This document shows positions 10,741 to 21,849 of a stretch of DNA of 64,000 nucleotides, piece by piece. The stretch covers positions 62,001 through 126,000 of the forward strand of contig NBIV01000167.1 in assembly GCA_003194525.1 (NCBI GenBank), written 5' to 3'. Under the pieces are notes generated by a model. That model worked only from the letters and a program-made list of their open reading frames with translations, did no database searches and was not told the DNA's origin. The stretch is from Gracilariopsis chorda (Eukaryota; Rhodophyta; Florideophyceae; Gracilariales; Gracilariaceae). Each line of letters begins with the position of its first letter. Position 1 is the stretch's first letter. Made by a program: the position numbers and the translations under genes.

Positions 10741-10954
10741 ATAGCTGTAACAAAGTGATGGTGAATGAAGTCTGACCTTCTCCAAATGAAGGGGAAGGTC
10801 AGCTGACGCTCATTTTATACAGGTCTTGTAGCAGTCTAGAGACTTCTATGACTACCCTACAAGCTAGCGACTGTCTGTGAACATGACAGCTACAAGCCGA
10901 TCACGGTGTTCAGGCGTGACTTGGCTTGTAGGCTGTCTTCTGTGTTACAATAGC
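10741..10954 (-). mobile_element. 204-bp TG...CA element, copy 2, with target duplication
   Basis: Element 10,746-10,949, again exactly 204 bp, in inverse orientation to the copy at 2816. Begins TGTAACA, ends TGTTACA, flanked by ATAGC (10,741-10,745 and 10,950-10,954). The right arm keeps the empty site (GCTAT at 52,919-52,923). Confidence 0.8.
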
Positions 10955-10989
10955 ACTAGTAATGGAGACAGCTCGCTTATGTGTACTGG

Positions 10990-11330
10990 CTTATAATTGG
11001 GCATATACCTATGTTAGGATTTCTAATCGGTCTCGGAATAGGAGTAATGTCGGTGGGTAGAAAGGGATATAAGGCAGCTAGATGGAGAGAAGAGCACAGA
11101 GGAGGCAAGACCATCGACCAGTCAGAAAATAAAACTTCTCCATCCTGTCACGTGACTTACATTTCTTATTGCACAGGCAAGTATCACTACAATGGAAGCT
11201 CCAAATCTCTCTGTCTCGTTCAAACTCAAACCGAATAAACACGTAAGCTTCAATGAAGACTGCGACTTTCTTATAGTCAATGTTTCTTCTTCTTCTTGGA
11301 ACGGTACGTTGTTATGATTCCAGCTTCAAA
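10990..11330 (+). other. Decayed reading frames with a hydrophobic segment
   Basis: The translation has a glycine-rich hydrophobic stretch (MLGFLIGLGIGVMSVG), which the right arm also encodes on its minus strand (LGFLIGLKIGVMSAG) near 52,650-52,740. A second conserved piece, NLKPNKPEYFSGDCDF on the right (52,315-52,524, minus), matches KLKPNKHVSFNEDCDF here in a different frame. It may be a remnant of a membrane protein gene; too decayed to name. Confidence 0.3.
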
Positions 11331-11430
11331 TGCAAGTGTTATGCTTTCGAATGCTTATCGTACATCGATTTCTACTACACGTGTAACAATAAAGAGAGAT
11401 TTGCAAGACGTTACCTTTAACAAGTGATAA

Positions 11431-12456
11431 AAATTGGTTTAGTACACGGCGATAGTGCTCAACGGTTGATTGCTTTGTCTACCGTTGTCTTCGTTCTCGG
11501 TTCAAGAAGTACAGAGGGATGCCCTGCCATTAAACACAAGTCCTCGGATTGAAACAAAAGAAAATTCTTGAGTCCCGTCTGGTTTGAGAAAACCTGCACT
11601 TTCAGCTGCTTGCATAGTCTCCACCGCTCAAAAGAATTGACCCACGCAACACCTTCTTGCAAATTCCGAGCCCACTGATCTCCTAAGCTAGGTTGCTACC
11701 GTGGGTATGTTCTTCGGAGATGACAACAAACGCCACTAAACCTGCCGAAACAAGTTTGCATCCAAAAACAAACAGCCAACACACTCTAAGACATCGTAGA
11801 CACGCTCGTTCTTTACCAAAGCTAGCATCAGATATAAATCTCAATCTCCCTGCAACCATCCTACTACGATCACCCTACTTCTTCCCACTCGAACATTTCC
11901 CATGCAACTCGAGAATCTATTATTAACTTTTCCAATGCTCAAAAAAGGGGAACCCAGCCACATTCTCAACACAATGATCTTCTGCTTGTTGCAGATTGTT
12001 GAGGTATTCAACTCTCAAAACGTCAGGTTATTCTTCTCTCACCAAATTTAACAACTCAGAACAAGTCCTTTTTCAGAAGACCGAACCAATATGGGCCACA
12101 GACAACCGCCACCATGGCCTAAACATCGTCAGTTCGTCTATAAAAGACCGGCAATCACACCACGTTTCTCTTCCACACTTTCACCTCCCACGCATCAACA
12201 TTCGTACTTTTCATTCTGCTGACATGTTGCGAATTCTCATTTCACATTCTGCTCGTAGTATTCTGTGGATATCAAGGCCAGAGACAGGTTCTTAGACCCA
12301 AACCGTCCGTACAGACGTGGAATGAAGTTAGTTCGGAGAGGCTTGTCGTTCTGCAAGTCCTGCATTCGCGTCGGCGTCGCACCCAGTACATTATGGTACT
12401 GACATACTCATGACGGAAAAACCAAACTTGCGAATACCTTTGGTAGTTCCTTGACC
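11431..12456. other. No gene recognised
   Basis: Only short unconnected frames. This is presumably the 5' region of the transposon whose transposase begins at 12,457. I could not find convincing terminal inverted repeats. Confidence 0.5.
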
Positions 12457-12674
12457 ATGGACGAAGAGGAACGCATTTGCGACGTTCTAACGAGATACTC
12501 TCGGCTCGGGAAACCACTTGACCGAAGTGATTTAAAAGATTCAGTGGAGATAATGGTCTATTTCTTCCCCTCATACCAAAAATCTCGCATTCGCTTCAGA
12601 AATGATAGACCATGGGAGACGTTCTGCCGCGCATTCAAAAGACGCAATGCAGACAGGACACCATACTGTGCAGT
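12457..12674 (+). pseudogene. Pogo-like DDE transposase, N-terminal part (split by Gypsy2)
   Basis: ATG at 12,457, then an acidic helix (MDEEERICDVLTRYSR), LGKPLDRSDLKDSVEIM and a WETFCRAFKRR segment. This is the arrangement of the N-terminal helix-turn-helix (CENP-B/pogo type) in this transposase superfamily. The frame runs straight into the Gypsy2 LTR at 12,675 and resumes in register at 18,446 after one target duplication (GCAGT/GCAAT). Role in the intact element: binding of the transposon ends. Confidence 0.7.
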
Positions 12675-12885
12675 TGTAATATAGTATTAAGCTACTCCTT
12701 TTAGACTACTGTTAGTGACGACCGCTTACTTCAATTCATATGTTTGAATGTGATTCAAACATATGAACGGTCGGAGACATGCCTACAAAAGGCAAGAGTC
12801 TCATAGCAAACGACAGAAGCAGCAAGCTTCATCGTTGCAGTGAGTAAACGTGAACTTCAATTGCTATCCTCTCTCCTCTCTTACA
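12675..12885 (+). repeat. Gypsy2 5' LTR
   Basis: 211 bp, TGTAAT...CTTACA. It contains a perfect 15-bp inverted repeat with a 3-nt loop (12,735-12,767, arm TTCATATGTTTGAAT). Confidence 0.92.
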
Positions 12886-12887
12886 TT

Positions 12888-12895
12888 TGGTAGCA
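12888..12895 (+). other. Gypsy2 primer-binding site TGGTAGCA
   Basis: Complementary to a tRNA 3' end TGCTACCA. That is the end of initiator tRNA-Met in animals (established knowledge). Shared with Gypsy3. Confidence 0.7.
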
Positions 12896-12925
12896 TCTAA
12901 CGATCTCAGAATCGTTTTTAAGAAC

Positions 12926-13930
12926 ATGGGCTCAGTAATACGCAATCGCAGGGTTGCAAACCTTGAACAAAATGTGGAACCAGCTGATGTTTCACAGTTT
13001 CAGCAGCAGCTGACTGTACTGCAAAATACAGTTCAGCAGCAGGCGAATCTCATTCAGACTCTTCAGACTCAGCTGAACAGCGGGCAGAGTATATCTGAAG
13101 GCCAAGCTAACGTTGGAGCAAGTGCTTTCAAGGCGCCGCCGGTTCCGATTTTCAAAGAGACTACCGCAGACCGCAAGTCCGAACGATTGAAAAGCTTTTT
13201 CTACTCAATTGAGAAGTAGGGAACGTTGTGCAACTACTCTGAAGCTAAAATGATAGCTTTGGCCGAATGTCATTTGCAAGATCGCGCGGCGTCGTGGATG
13301 CTTCGCTTGGAATGCGAAAATCAGAAACCTCAGACACTAGAAGAGCTGAAGCGCGAGATGATTCACGAATTTGTACCGAAAAACGAGAAAGCAGCGGCTC
13401 GTGTACAATTGATGGACATCAAGTTGAAAGAATTCAGCGACCTCAACGAGCATGTAACAAATTTTGAAGGCTTGGTTTCGTTGTGTGGTACTCCAACGAA
13501 TGAAGGATTTCTCTACTTTTTCAACATTTCACCCGAGTCTTACAAGGGAAAGTTTGCAGAAAATTTTCCAGATTCCCAATCCATTGATCGCACAGGTCGT
13601 CCCAGCATTCATATTGCTTACGACTACGCTAGAACTATGGAACTCTCAATGAAGTTAAGTGGAGAATTCCAAAAGACTTCGAAGGAAGAGACCAAGGGGT
13701 ACGAGAATAAGAACTTTAAGAAAGGAAACAACAAGAGTTTAGAACAGAGGAAAGATTCTAAACCTGCTTGGAAGGACAATACCCATGTGAGTTGGGGTCC
13801 AGCCAAGAATGGAGAACGAACCCTTTACAGAAAGAACGACAGATGTTTTACTTGTGGTCGAAAGGGTTGGAGTGACCTTGACCATCCTTGTCGCGGAGAT
13901 GAGAAAGGTCAAAACAAGACGAACCAGAAA
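12926..13930 (+). pseudogene. Gypsy2 Gag
   Basis: ATG at 12,926. An N-terminal Gln-rich coiled coil (SQFQQQLTVLQNTVQQQ) is followed by a capsid domain (CNYSEAKMIALAECHLQDRA, ARVQLMDIKLKEF) and the knuckle CFTCGRKGWSDLDHPC, with the unusual spacing C-X2-C-X9-H-X-C. An in-frame TAG at 13,217-13,219 replaces a Tyr codon present in Gypsy3. The pol frame is -1 relative to gag. The sequence at the switch is G-AAA-AAC, a weaker form of the Gypsy3 slippery site. Confidence 0.85.
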
Positions 13931-15858
13931 AACTCGTATTGCCGCACAGTGGTGCGGCTCCTCGAGACATCAGTAAGATTCCTAGCCTCTCTGCCTTGAA
14001 CGTGGCAGAGGAGGATAACTGGATGTACGACGCAAGTTTTGCCGGACATCCTGTTCGATTGGTGGTTGATTCGTTTGTTTCTCATAATTTTATGGCATTG
14101 AAGACAGCCAAACAGTTTGGTCTTGATGTCGAGAACACAGAAGGTGTTGATGTTGAACTCGGAGATAAGACATCGAAACCGGTTGCTGGTAAGACTACAG
14201 CGGTTTTAAACATAAGAGGATTTTTATCTACCGAAAATGCTTTTCTAATCGACATGGGAATTGAAGAGAGTATACCAATCATCATTCTTGGGCGGTCATG
14301 GTTGAAACAGCGGAATCCGGAAATCAATTGGTCTAGTAACGAGCTACTATTGACGCCACCAGATGGCTCTAGAGTCAGGGTCGTTCCGAGGGCCATCAAA
14401 AACTCCGGCAACACGAACACGTTGAAGCGAATGTCATTTAAGAAACTAGCACGGGTACTAAAGAAGGGCAACTGTGAGTTGTATATGGCACGAATTACTG
14501 AAAATGTGCCATCCCACTTAGAGAACGTGGATACCACGGAAGAATTCAGAGACACTCTTACCCAGTATAATGACATTTTTCGTGACGACTTGCCAGAGGA
14601 GCTACCCCCAACGCGCGGGATGGAGTTCGAAATCAATCTAAAGCCCGGAGAGCCTCCTCCAGTAAGACCAGTAATCCGATTGTCCCCGAAGGAGCTGAGA
14701 GAACTTAAGGTACAACTACAGAAGTACTTTGATAAAGGGTTGCTCCGACCATCTTCCTCACCATTTGGCGCTCCAGTATTCTTTTTGAAAAAGAAGAACG
14801 GGGATTTACGCATGGTTTGCGACTACAGGGCTTTAAATAAGATCACGATACCTGATTCGAGCCCGATCCCGCTGATAGACGAGACAATTGATCAGTTACC
14901 TGGCGCGAATATTTTTTCACAGCTCGACCTGATTTGGGAATATAACCAGAAGCGATTGAAAGAGAAAGACTGCCACAAGACTGCGATAAGAACACGGTTT
15001 GGTTCTTTCGAGTGGCGAGTCTTATGCTTTGGATTGACGAACGCTCCAGCAGCATTCTCGCGTCTACTAGCCAGTTTGTTCCAGGACCTTCTAGGTGAAT
15101 GTATGGTACTATAGCTTGATGACATCTTGATCTACAGCAAGTCTATGGAACAACACCGACAACACCTGAAGCGTGTATTCGAGATACTACGAAAGCACAA
15201 ACTGTACCTTCGACCAAGCAAGTGTGCTTTTGGACTTGAGGAAGTGCAGTACTTGGGTTTCAACGTCAGTTGTAAAGGAATTAGAACACAGCAGAGATTG
15301 GTGAAAGCCGTTCAGGATTAGCCAACACCACACACTGTCAAAGAAGTGCAAAGGTTCTTAGGCCTAGCTAACTTCTACAGACGATTCATGAAGAATTACT
15401 CAGGTATTGTGTGACCCTTGACTAATTTGGTTCGACGAAAAGATTTCAGATGGACTGAGATTGAGCAGAGTGCGTTCGACGAAGCGAAGCAGAAGCTTGC
15501 TAATGCGCCACTTCTCAAACACCCGTCATCAACAGAACCATTTGTTCTAACAACAGATGCCCATAAGTTTGCCGTAGGAGCAACTTTGGAGCAAAATGGT
15601 CATCCAGTCGCATATCTATCGCACAGATTGACGGATACGGAGACAAGATGGGATACAGGAGACCAGGAACTCTTGGCAGTAATGATTGCACTACGAACCT
15701 GGGCAGTATACCTCCGTGACAGACCTTTTGTTCTACAAACAGATCATGAACCGATCAAGTATCTACATTCAAAAACGAAGCTCAATAGAAGACAGATGCG
15801 TTGGATTGATGAACTACGGAGCTACAATTTCACAGTTGAACACCTATCGGGCTCAATG
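13931..15858 (+). pseudogene. Gypsy2 protease-RT-RNase H
   Basis: Protease: active site VVDSFVSHNF, with Phe where retropepsins have Gly, then IIILGRSWL. RT: KKKNGDLRMVCDYRALNK, FSQLDLIWEY, CFGLTNAPAAFSR and LDDILIYSK. A TAG (15,112-15,114) stands directly before the LDD motif. Further stops are TAG 15,319-15,321 and TGA 15,412-15,414. RNase H: TTDAHKF, DQELLAVMIAL, QTDHEPIKYL. The frame is interrupted by the 807-bp insertion within the last RNase H motif region and resumes at 16,666. Confidence 0.85.
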
Positions 15859-16670
15859 TGTGGTGCAATGCCCCAAAGGGGAAAAACACCGAAAGACGTC
15901 CGGGATCTTCCTCTCACGAGGTGAACCCAGTTGGGTAGAGCCCTCCCAGAGGTGTCACGGCGAAGCCGGTTTGTAAGACCAGGGACACCTGTCGCGACTC
16001 GCGCAGGGAGGTGAAGGCGAAGAATCGGTATCCGCGTGAGCGGGGTGTGATCCTCAGTAGAGGTATGTTTCCACGTAAGTGGGGGTGTGTGAGCGGATGC
16101 GCACACGAGGGCCGCGGATAGCGGGAGGTGCTACCCTAAAAAGGGGAAAGAGGAAGGACGAGTGGGTCGCGAGAGCGACGAGTAGATACGGCAATGCCGG
16201 TGGACAGGACTCCCTATACAGGGCGAAAGACCAATATGATTGGAACAATTAGTACTCCCAATGATGGGTCTCCTTTAGATGTGCAAGGGGGGTGAACTTC
16301 CGTACACTACGGTGCTTCCCTCCAAGGAGGAGTTGAGAACACGCGGAGGCGGTAAAGCTCAGAGCCAATTCCCCAGGTTGGGGTCCCTTGTTGGGGAAGG
16401 TTTACTGGTGCGACGGCAGTGCGCCGTCGCACTAAGTACTAGCTTCCCAGAAATGGGTGTGAAAATAATAAATAAAATTAACTAAAATACTCCACATTCC
16501 GTGGCAACATCCACTACTGTGGCCAACCGCCAATTGACCCAAAACCGTGTCCCACGTGTCCATACCCACCATTGTGGGGCGTAGTTCATATACACACTAC
16601 ACAACCGATAATATCGGGAAAGCGTTCAAGTACCCAGAATCCCTCCCTGAGGGCGTTGCACTTCACAATG
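15854..16670 (+). mobile_element. 807-bp TG...CA element nested in Gypsy2 pol
   Basis: Element 15,859-16,665, flanked by CAATG (15,854-15,858 and 16,666-16,670). Ends are imperfect 15-bp inverted repeats: TGTGGTGCAATGCCC versus TGAAGTGCAACGCCC read from the other end (12 of 15 match). No coding frame is credible. A late AT-rich tract (aataataaataaaatt) lies near 16,470. It reads as a solo LTR or a non-autonomous DNA element. Removing it and one CAATG restores the pol reading frame (SGS then NGAADALSR). Confidence 0.8.
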
Positions 16671-18233
16671 AATGGCGCTGCTGACGCCTTAAGCAGGATC
16701 TTGGAAAGTCCAGCTCTGTTGAACTCATTACAACTGAAGGACCCCACTCTAGTGCAAATAATTCAAGAAGCTTACGCTCATGACAGATGGTCAAAGGAGC
16801 TTAGAGCATGTTTCTTGGACAAAGGAACGCAACACTCCAAGAAAGTCCAGATGTATGCAAATAATTATACATTTGAGGACGAGAAACTTTTCTGGACAGC
16901 CGGAGGCACACAGAGACTCTACGTGTCACAAGCAGAAGATCTACGGAGACGATCCATTGCTGAAGTACATAATTGTTCTCACTTTGGAATCGAGAAAACG
17001 TTTTACCAATGTGCCAGGTTGTTCTACTGGAAAGGTATGTACAAAGATGTTGTGAATTATGTGCGTTCTTGTCTTACGTGTCAGCATAACAAAGAAGAAC
17101 GAGCTAAAGAAAAAGGCATGCTGCAGCCACATAAAATTCCTGAGCAATGTTGGAAAGTGTTGACAATGGATTTCTTAACTGAATTTCCAACCTCCGCGAA
17201 AGGAAATGACTCTGTGTTTGTCATCGTGGACAAACTTTCGAAGCGTAGTCTTTTCATTCCCATGACTAAGCGTATTACATCTGGGTATGTCGTCCAGATT
17301 TTGTTCGATCATGTGCTTTCCAACCACGGAATGCCCGATAGGATCATCTTGGATAGAGATCCGCTGTTCACATCGAAATGTTTTGAAGGAATCACAGACA
17401 TGTCGAAAATCGAGAAGAACATGGCAACAAAGGGACAACCTCAGACTGACGGAAAGAGTGGGATCACAATTCGGACACTTAGCCAAATACTCTGCAATGT
17501 TATTCAGAACAAGCCTAAGGATTGGGACTTGATTTTGAGCGAGTTAGAGTTCGAATTTAACTCTACGAAGAACAAGAGCACAGGGCTCACTCCGTTTGAG
17601 GTAGATCTCGGCCATATGCCACAATCGCAACTGTCGAAGGAAACCAGAACTGTTTCAAATTGTCAAGCTGCAGTTGATATGCTTGAACGACGAAAAATGT
17701 TTCAAACAATTGCTCGTGACAACCTCGCTGTGGCACAAGCACAACAGGCATACTACACCAACAAGAAAAGAAGACATACATCCTTTGAAGTGGGAGAATT
17801 AGTCATGTTGAATCTTGCTGGTTCTGGGCTGTTATCTCGAGCAGACCTTCCGAAGAAATGGAGACCAAAACTTGTTGGTCCTCTCGCCATCACCGAAGTC
17901 ATGGGTCCTGTGACGTACAAAGTTGAGCTCCCACCAACAATGAATCGTGCGCACAATGTATTTCACGTATCCAAACTGAAGAAGTACGTGAGGCCTGAGA
18001 ATGATAATACTACATTGTCGGTAGTAATCGATGCTGATGGAAATATCGAACAGGAAGTGAAAGCAATCCTTGGTAAGAAGAAATCGCGTAGAAAGATTTA
18101 CTACTTGGTACACTTTGAAAATGATGCACAAGAAGATGCTATCTGGATGCCAAAAAGCGACTTCAGTAACTGCAAGGATCGCATACTTGAATTTGAAGAA
18201 TCGACGAGGACCTCTGATTCAAAAAGGGGGTGA
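16666..18233 (+). pseudogene. Gypsy2 RNase H end, integrase and chromodomain-like tail
   Basis: Starts with the RNase H end ADALSR, then the integrase zinc site (NCSHFGIEK ... CLTC). Catalytic core: TMDFLTEFP (Asp), DRDPLF (Asp) and QTDGKSGIT. The Glu expected in the last motif (QTDGQSEN in Gypsy3) is Gly here, so integrase should be dead. The C-terminal part (PVTYKVELPP, AHNVFHVSKLKK, then KIYYLVHFENDAQEDAIWMP) resembles a chromodomain. Ends TGA, just before the 3' LTR. Confidence 0.85.
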
Positions 18234-18234
18234 A

Positions 18235-18445
18235 TGTAATATAGTATTAAGCTACTCCTTTTAGACTACTGTTAGTGACGACCGCTTACTTCAATTCATA
18301 TGTTTGAATGTGATTCAAACATATGAACGGTCGGAGACATGCCTACAAAAGGCAAGAGTCTCATAGCAAACGACAGAAGCAGCAAGCTTCATCGTTGCAG
18401 TGAGTAAACGTGAACTTCAATTGCTATCCTCTCTCCTCTCTTACA
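18235..18445 (+). repeat. Gypsy2 3' LTR
   Basis: 211 bp, reads identical to the 5' LTR. The same palindrome lies at 18,295-18,327. Confidence 0.92.
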
Positions 18446-19690
18446 GCAATTCAGCATCAAGATGCTGTTCGGTTTCGAGCCGCCAATGCAGTGTGTCTCA
18501 CTGCACACTTTGCTCGATTGGAGCATATCATAAAAGAGTACAGCATCGATCCGAAAAGGATTGTGAACTTCGAGGAAACCGGAATCTCGGCACGTAATGA
18601 ACGTACGGCCTCAAGTAAGACATTATCTTCACTGAGAGGACAGAAACTTCTCGTCTGCGATGCGGCATTCCGAAATGTTAGTCTAATAGCAATGTTAGCT
18701 ACTGCTCATGGGAATGATAAAGGTCGCCAGATGTTTGTATTTCAAGGCGCGCGATTGAGAGTTCGTACCGTCAAGAGGAAAGGAAATGAAGGGCATTCGG
18801 AGTGTATCTCAGAGCTCGTGCTCCGCAATGCCCTGCTCCAGACAAAGAAAGAGGTTGCCTCACTCGATTCTTTCAACGTTTTGGAATGGACAAACTGGTT
18901 TCTGGAGGACACGGCAGATCTTCGTACGAACGGGCGTAGAACTATCTTGTTGTACGATGCATACTGCTCCGCATATGTCCATACCAGTGCTTGAGAAGTT
19001 ACGCCTGAATGAAATAATTGGCTACGCTCTTCCATCCCAAACCAGTGGAACTACTCAACCGTTAGAACTTTCTGTGTTTCTGTGCTTCAAGAGCACATTC
19101 AGGAATATTTTTCAGACAGTTACACGCAGTGTAGGAGTAGAAAGAACTCTCGATGAGTTTGGTGTGTGCAAGAAAATAACGGCAGATTGCGAACAGTCCT
19201 TCTCTTCCTCTAACATCATATCAGGTTTTCGTGAGGCTGGCTGTTGTCTTTTAGACGAGTACCGACTATTTGCCCAGGCCCGTCGGTATAGTACTGCAGA
19301 ACCGATGCAAATTGCCTCTGCGGAGGAAATGGTTGCAATGTTAGAAAGTCGTCGTCACGATACCGTAGGCAAAATACTTGGTGAAGCACAACTTACGAAA
19401 TCAGGTTTCTTGGACACAGCATTGGGCGCTGTCGTAACATCTGAGGAAGCGGTGAAGCTTTTGCGGAAGCAAGAAGCGAAACGAAAGCACGACCGGAAGA
19501 GAAGAAGCCGGATGAAGAGCTTCAAACTTTGAGAATCGAAGCTGCTGCACGGCAGTTAAAGCGAGAAACTCGCAAACATTTCGAAAAAGCACGGTCACAG
19601 TACCGTGCCAAACGATATAACGAGTCAGTCATAGTTGTTCGATCATTGAAGAAGCGAAAACGAGATTTGCCGATGGACATAAAAAGCTAA
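18446..19690 (+). pseudogene. Pogo-like DDE transposase, catalytic part (continuation)
   Basis: Continues the frame of 12,457-12,674 (AIQHQDAVRFRAANAV). Catalytic landmarks: NFEETGIS where the family has N-x-D-E-T-G; LLYDAYCSAY with its Asp; and TTQPLELSVF where the family has QPLDxxVF. The triad therefore reads Glu-Asp-Glu instead of Asp-Asp-Asp. The frame shifts by 1 nt near 18,985-18,995 and again near 19,520. The last frame gives a very basic tail (RQLKRETRKHFEKARSQYRA). Dead copy. The related intact transposase at 44,485 has Asp at all three places. Confidence 0.75.
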
Positions 19691-20318
19691 TCATACGGGT
19701 TGGACCTGATCGTTGAGCATTGCAGGCCTCAGAGGCCTTACATATAGTATTTGAAAGCACGTGATTGGGTGTTTTGGTTGATAAAGATTGATTCTGCGTT
19801 GGTTTTGTCTACACGGCAAGACACATTTCAGAGATTTGGCGTCCAGTGTTCAAACTGGCTACTCTTTACCGTAAGTTTGCTACATGTTGTCCTTGCTCGA
19901 AATGCACTTTAGAATGTGCAATAAACTCTCACTGCTATCGTCTGATGCGATTACCGACAATTTGGGTGCAAGCAGGGAGCCATGGGGAGTTCTCGTTCGT
20001 AACTGTTTAACATTTTAGAGCACCTCACTGTACGGCGACCGGTATTTATGTACTCTGCAGCCGAATAATTGTGACCTGCTCCAACTCAGATATTCAGTAG
20101 TTCACGTAATCAGCTCCCCATCAGAGTGCAATCAAGAGCACGTGAAAACGAAACGCATATGCGCAAATTCACAATAGACACGCACTAGTCTACACAGATA
20201 CTAACGTCAGACCAGTTCTCACGGAAGATAGATACTTCTCTTGAAAGCGTTGAGACTCGTCAATTTCACAGTAAATGGTAACTCTGTCATGGAATAATTT
20301 GATGCGGTTATCAGGCGT
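19691..20318. other. No gene recognised
   Basis: Lies between the end of the transposase remnant and CopA. No frame longer than background, no repeat recognised. Confidence 0.5.
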
Positions 20319-20323
20319 GTAAC

Positions 20324-20560
20324 TGTGGCCAATCCTAGGCCACCGAGGCCACGCCTAATCAATTTGGTACACCTCGCGCGCTGCTAGCGCCGACCTCAGT
20401 GGCAGCGGCGCACCCCAATACAAATAAACGAGGGCCGGCCCCAGCCTGCCGGCCCGGGGGGGACGTAAAGGCAAGAGAGAGTGCGCTTTTTCCGTGCTTG
20501 TTCCCGATCTGTTCCTTCGCCTCGTTTCCAAGCGCTGCTCATATGTCGAGTCGCGTCACA
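20324..20560 (+). repeat. CopA 5' LTR
   Basis: TGTGGCC...GTCACA. Contains a cacccc-aatacaaataaac TATA-like region and a GC-rich stretch (ccggcccggggggg) that is shared with the 3' LTR. Confidence 0.9.
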
Positions 20561-20573
20561 GTTATGTGCCCAG
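20561..20573 (+). other. CopA primer site matching the initiator tRNA anticodon arm
   Basis: gttatgtgcccag, immediately after the LTR. It resembles GGTTATGGGCCCAG, the complement of the anticodon arm of initiator tRNA-Met used by copia elements (half-tRNA priming). It has one T for G change and lacks the first G. The ATG within it (20,564-20,566) opens the Gag frame. Confidence 0.65.
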
Positions 20574-21844
20574 GCCCAGCGCACTCAAAACCACTTGCGC
20601 CAACCGATCCGCCAATGTTTAACCCAGAAGGCGACCTTTAGGAATATCGCCGTGACGTTGCTCGTTGGGTCGAAAACATTCAAGCAGCAGCTGAGAAGAG
20701 CACAGATCGTCTCTACAAGACCGTGTACGCCACACTAGTGCACCGATTGTACGACAGAGGACTTTCTAGAAAACAGAAGTCTATTGTTGGCGAAGCACAA
20801 ACAAAGCAGCTTATCGAGTATAAACAGGCCGATCAAATTGAGGGCATCAAGCAAATCGTCAAGCTTACTGCCGTTGATCCTCCACTTGCTGTCGTGACTG
20901 GGCTCATTTCTTCCTTTACGGCAGTACCAAGCTGCAGGCGCGGTCGTAGTGAGCACTTGAATACCTTCGTTTCCCGATTCCAAGGATTGGCAGCTGACCA
21001 TATGATGCACATGGGAATTGGTACTTCGTCTGAAGTTAGTGAAGTCTTGGCCATCACTTTACTCAACAACGCGGCATTGAGTGAAACGATCCCCACAAAC
21101 ACCAAAAAGCAATTCGTTTCCGTAGCTGAATTACGAAAGAAGTCCGAACCCCCATCAGAAGTTACGATCACCAAGTATGCCCATCCTTCCTTGCTCGAAT
21201 TCATCAAAAAGTTCTCAGAGAACTTCAACGATGATAATGCTCTTCCGCAGGCTTCCGACAATGCTAACACCGTTCACCGAAAGGCTAATGACATGGTAAA
21301 TGCAACTCGGGAACTATTCGACAAGCATGGGGAACTTTTTCAGTACTTCGCCGAAAAGTCGAGACAGGAAACTATTGGTTGTAACATGTTCTTCACAGGT
21401 CCGTGCTGCAAACTTAATCTTGAGGATGCGGTCACTGTGATCAAGAACCTCACGATCTCTCCCAAGAAGGTTGAAGCTACATATTTGAAAGCCGACATTC
21501 ACAACCTTGTCTCGCAGCATGATGAAACAGCGTTTATTGCCTTTCAGAAAGGATCAGAGCAGCCTCAATCATCGGATCACTATCAACGCACTTTGCAGAA
21601 GGATAACAACAAATCCCAAAGCAGTAACCACAAATCACCGGGAAAGAAGAGATCGGCAGGTAATCCTTCATTCTGCTTCGACTGCAGTGCCAAGACGCAT
21701 CTTAGAGGATGTGCGGAATGTCCCTTTCCTAGCGTTTTCACTCAGAAACGCAGGAAGGAAGAGGAGGTCCGAAAGGATACCAAAGACAATTCCGATAAGG
21801 ATTTTCGGAAGGGCTCCAACCCCTCGCAACGCAGTCATATCTAA
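20564..21844 (+). pseudogene. CopA Gag
   Basis: Opens at the ATG inside the primer site and stays in one frame to 21,844, with a single in-frame TAG at 20,639-20,641. Body of about 400 residues: helical capsid-like region (FVSRFQGLAADHMMHMGIG, VLAITLLNNAALSETIP), then a basic Lys/Ser-rich tail with a Cys cluster (CFDCSAKTHLRGCAEC), probably the nucleic-acid binding part. The frame then moves to -1 for the protease. It packages element RNA. Decayed by at least one stop. Confidence 0.7.
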
Positions 21845-21849
21845 CTGCG

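Larger units (their letters stand above)
9110..11430. repeat. Left duplication arm, segment F
   Basis: Starts with the second TATTC and continues the sequence broken by Gypsy1. It matches the reverse complement of about 52,061-54,560. Matches are recognisable at the 9115-9500, 10,450-10,740, 11,040-11,280 and 11,300-11,380 positions. The right arm lacks the 204-bp insert (empty site at 52,919-52,923) but has an extra block of about 245 bp. Several conserved but decayed reading frames are present (see 9979-10,188). No recognised gene. Confidence 0.7.
12670..18450 (+). mobile_element. Gypsy2, Ty3/gypsy element inserted in a transposase gene
   Basis: Element proper 12,675-18,445 with 211-bp LTRs that read identical. 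The target duplication is GCAGT/GCAAT (one mismatch). The primer site TGGTAGCA (12,888-12,895) lies 2 nt after the LTR. The polypurine tract aaaaaggggg is at 18,221-18,230. Order is gag, protease, RT, RNase H, integrase, chromodomain-like tail. An 807-bp element (15,859-16,665) sits inside pol. Despite the identical LTRs, gag and pol carry several in-frame stops, and the catalytic Glu of integrase is replaced. Confidence 0.92.

Noticed and set aside
12926..15420. Stop-codon reassignment in the host
   Set aside because: All three stops occur inside element genes and also end real frames, and Gypsy3 has sense codons where Gypsy2 has stops.
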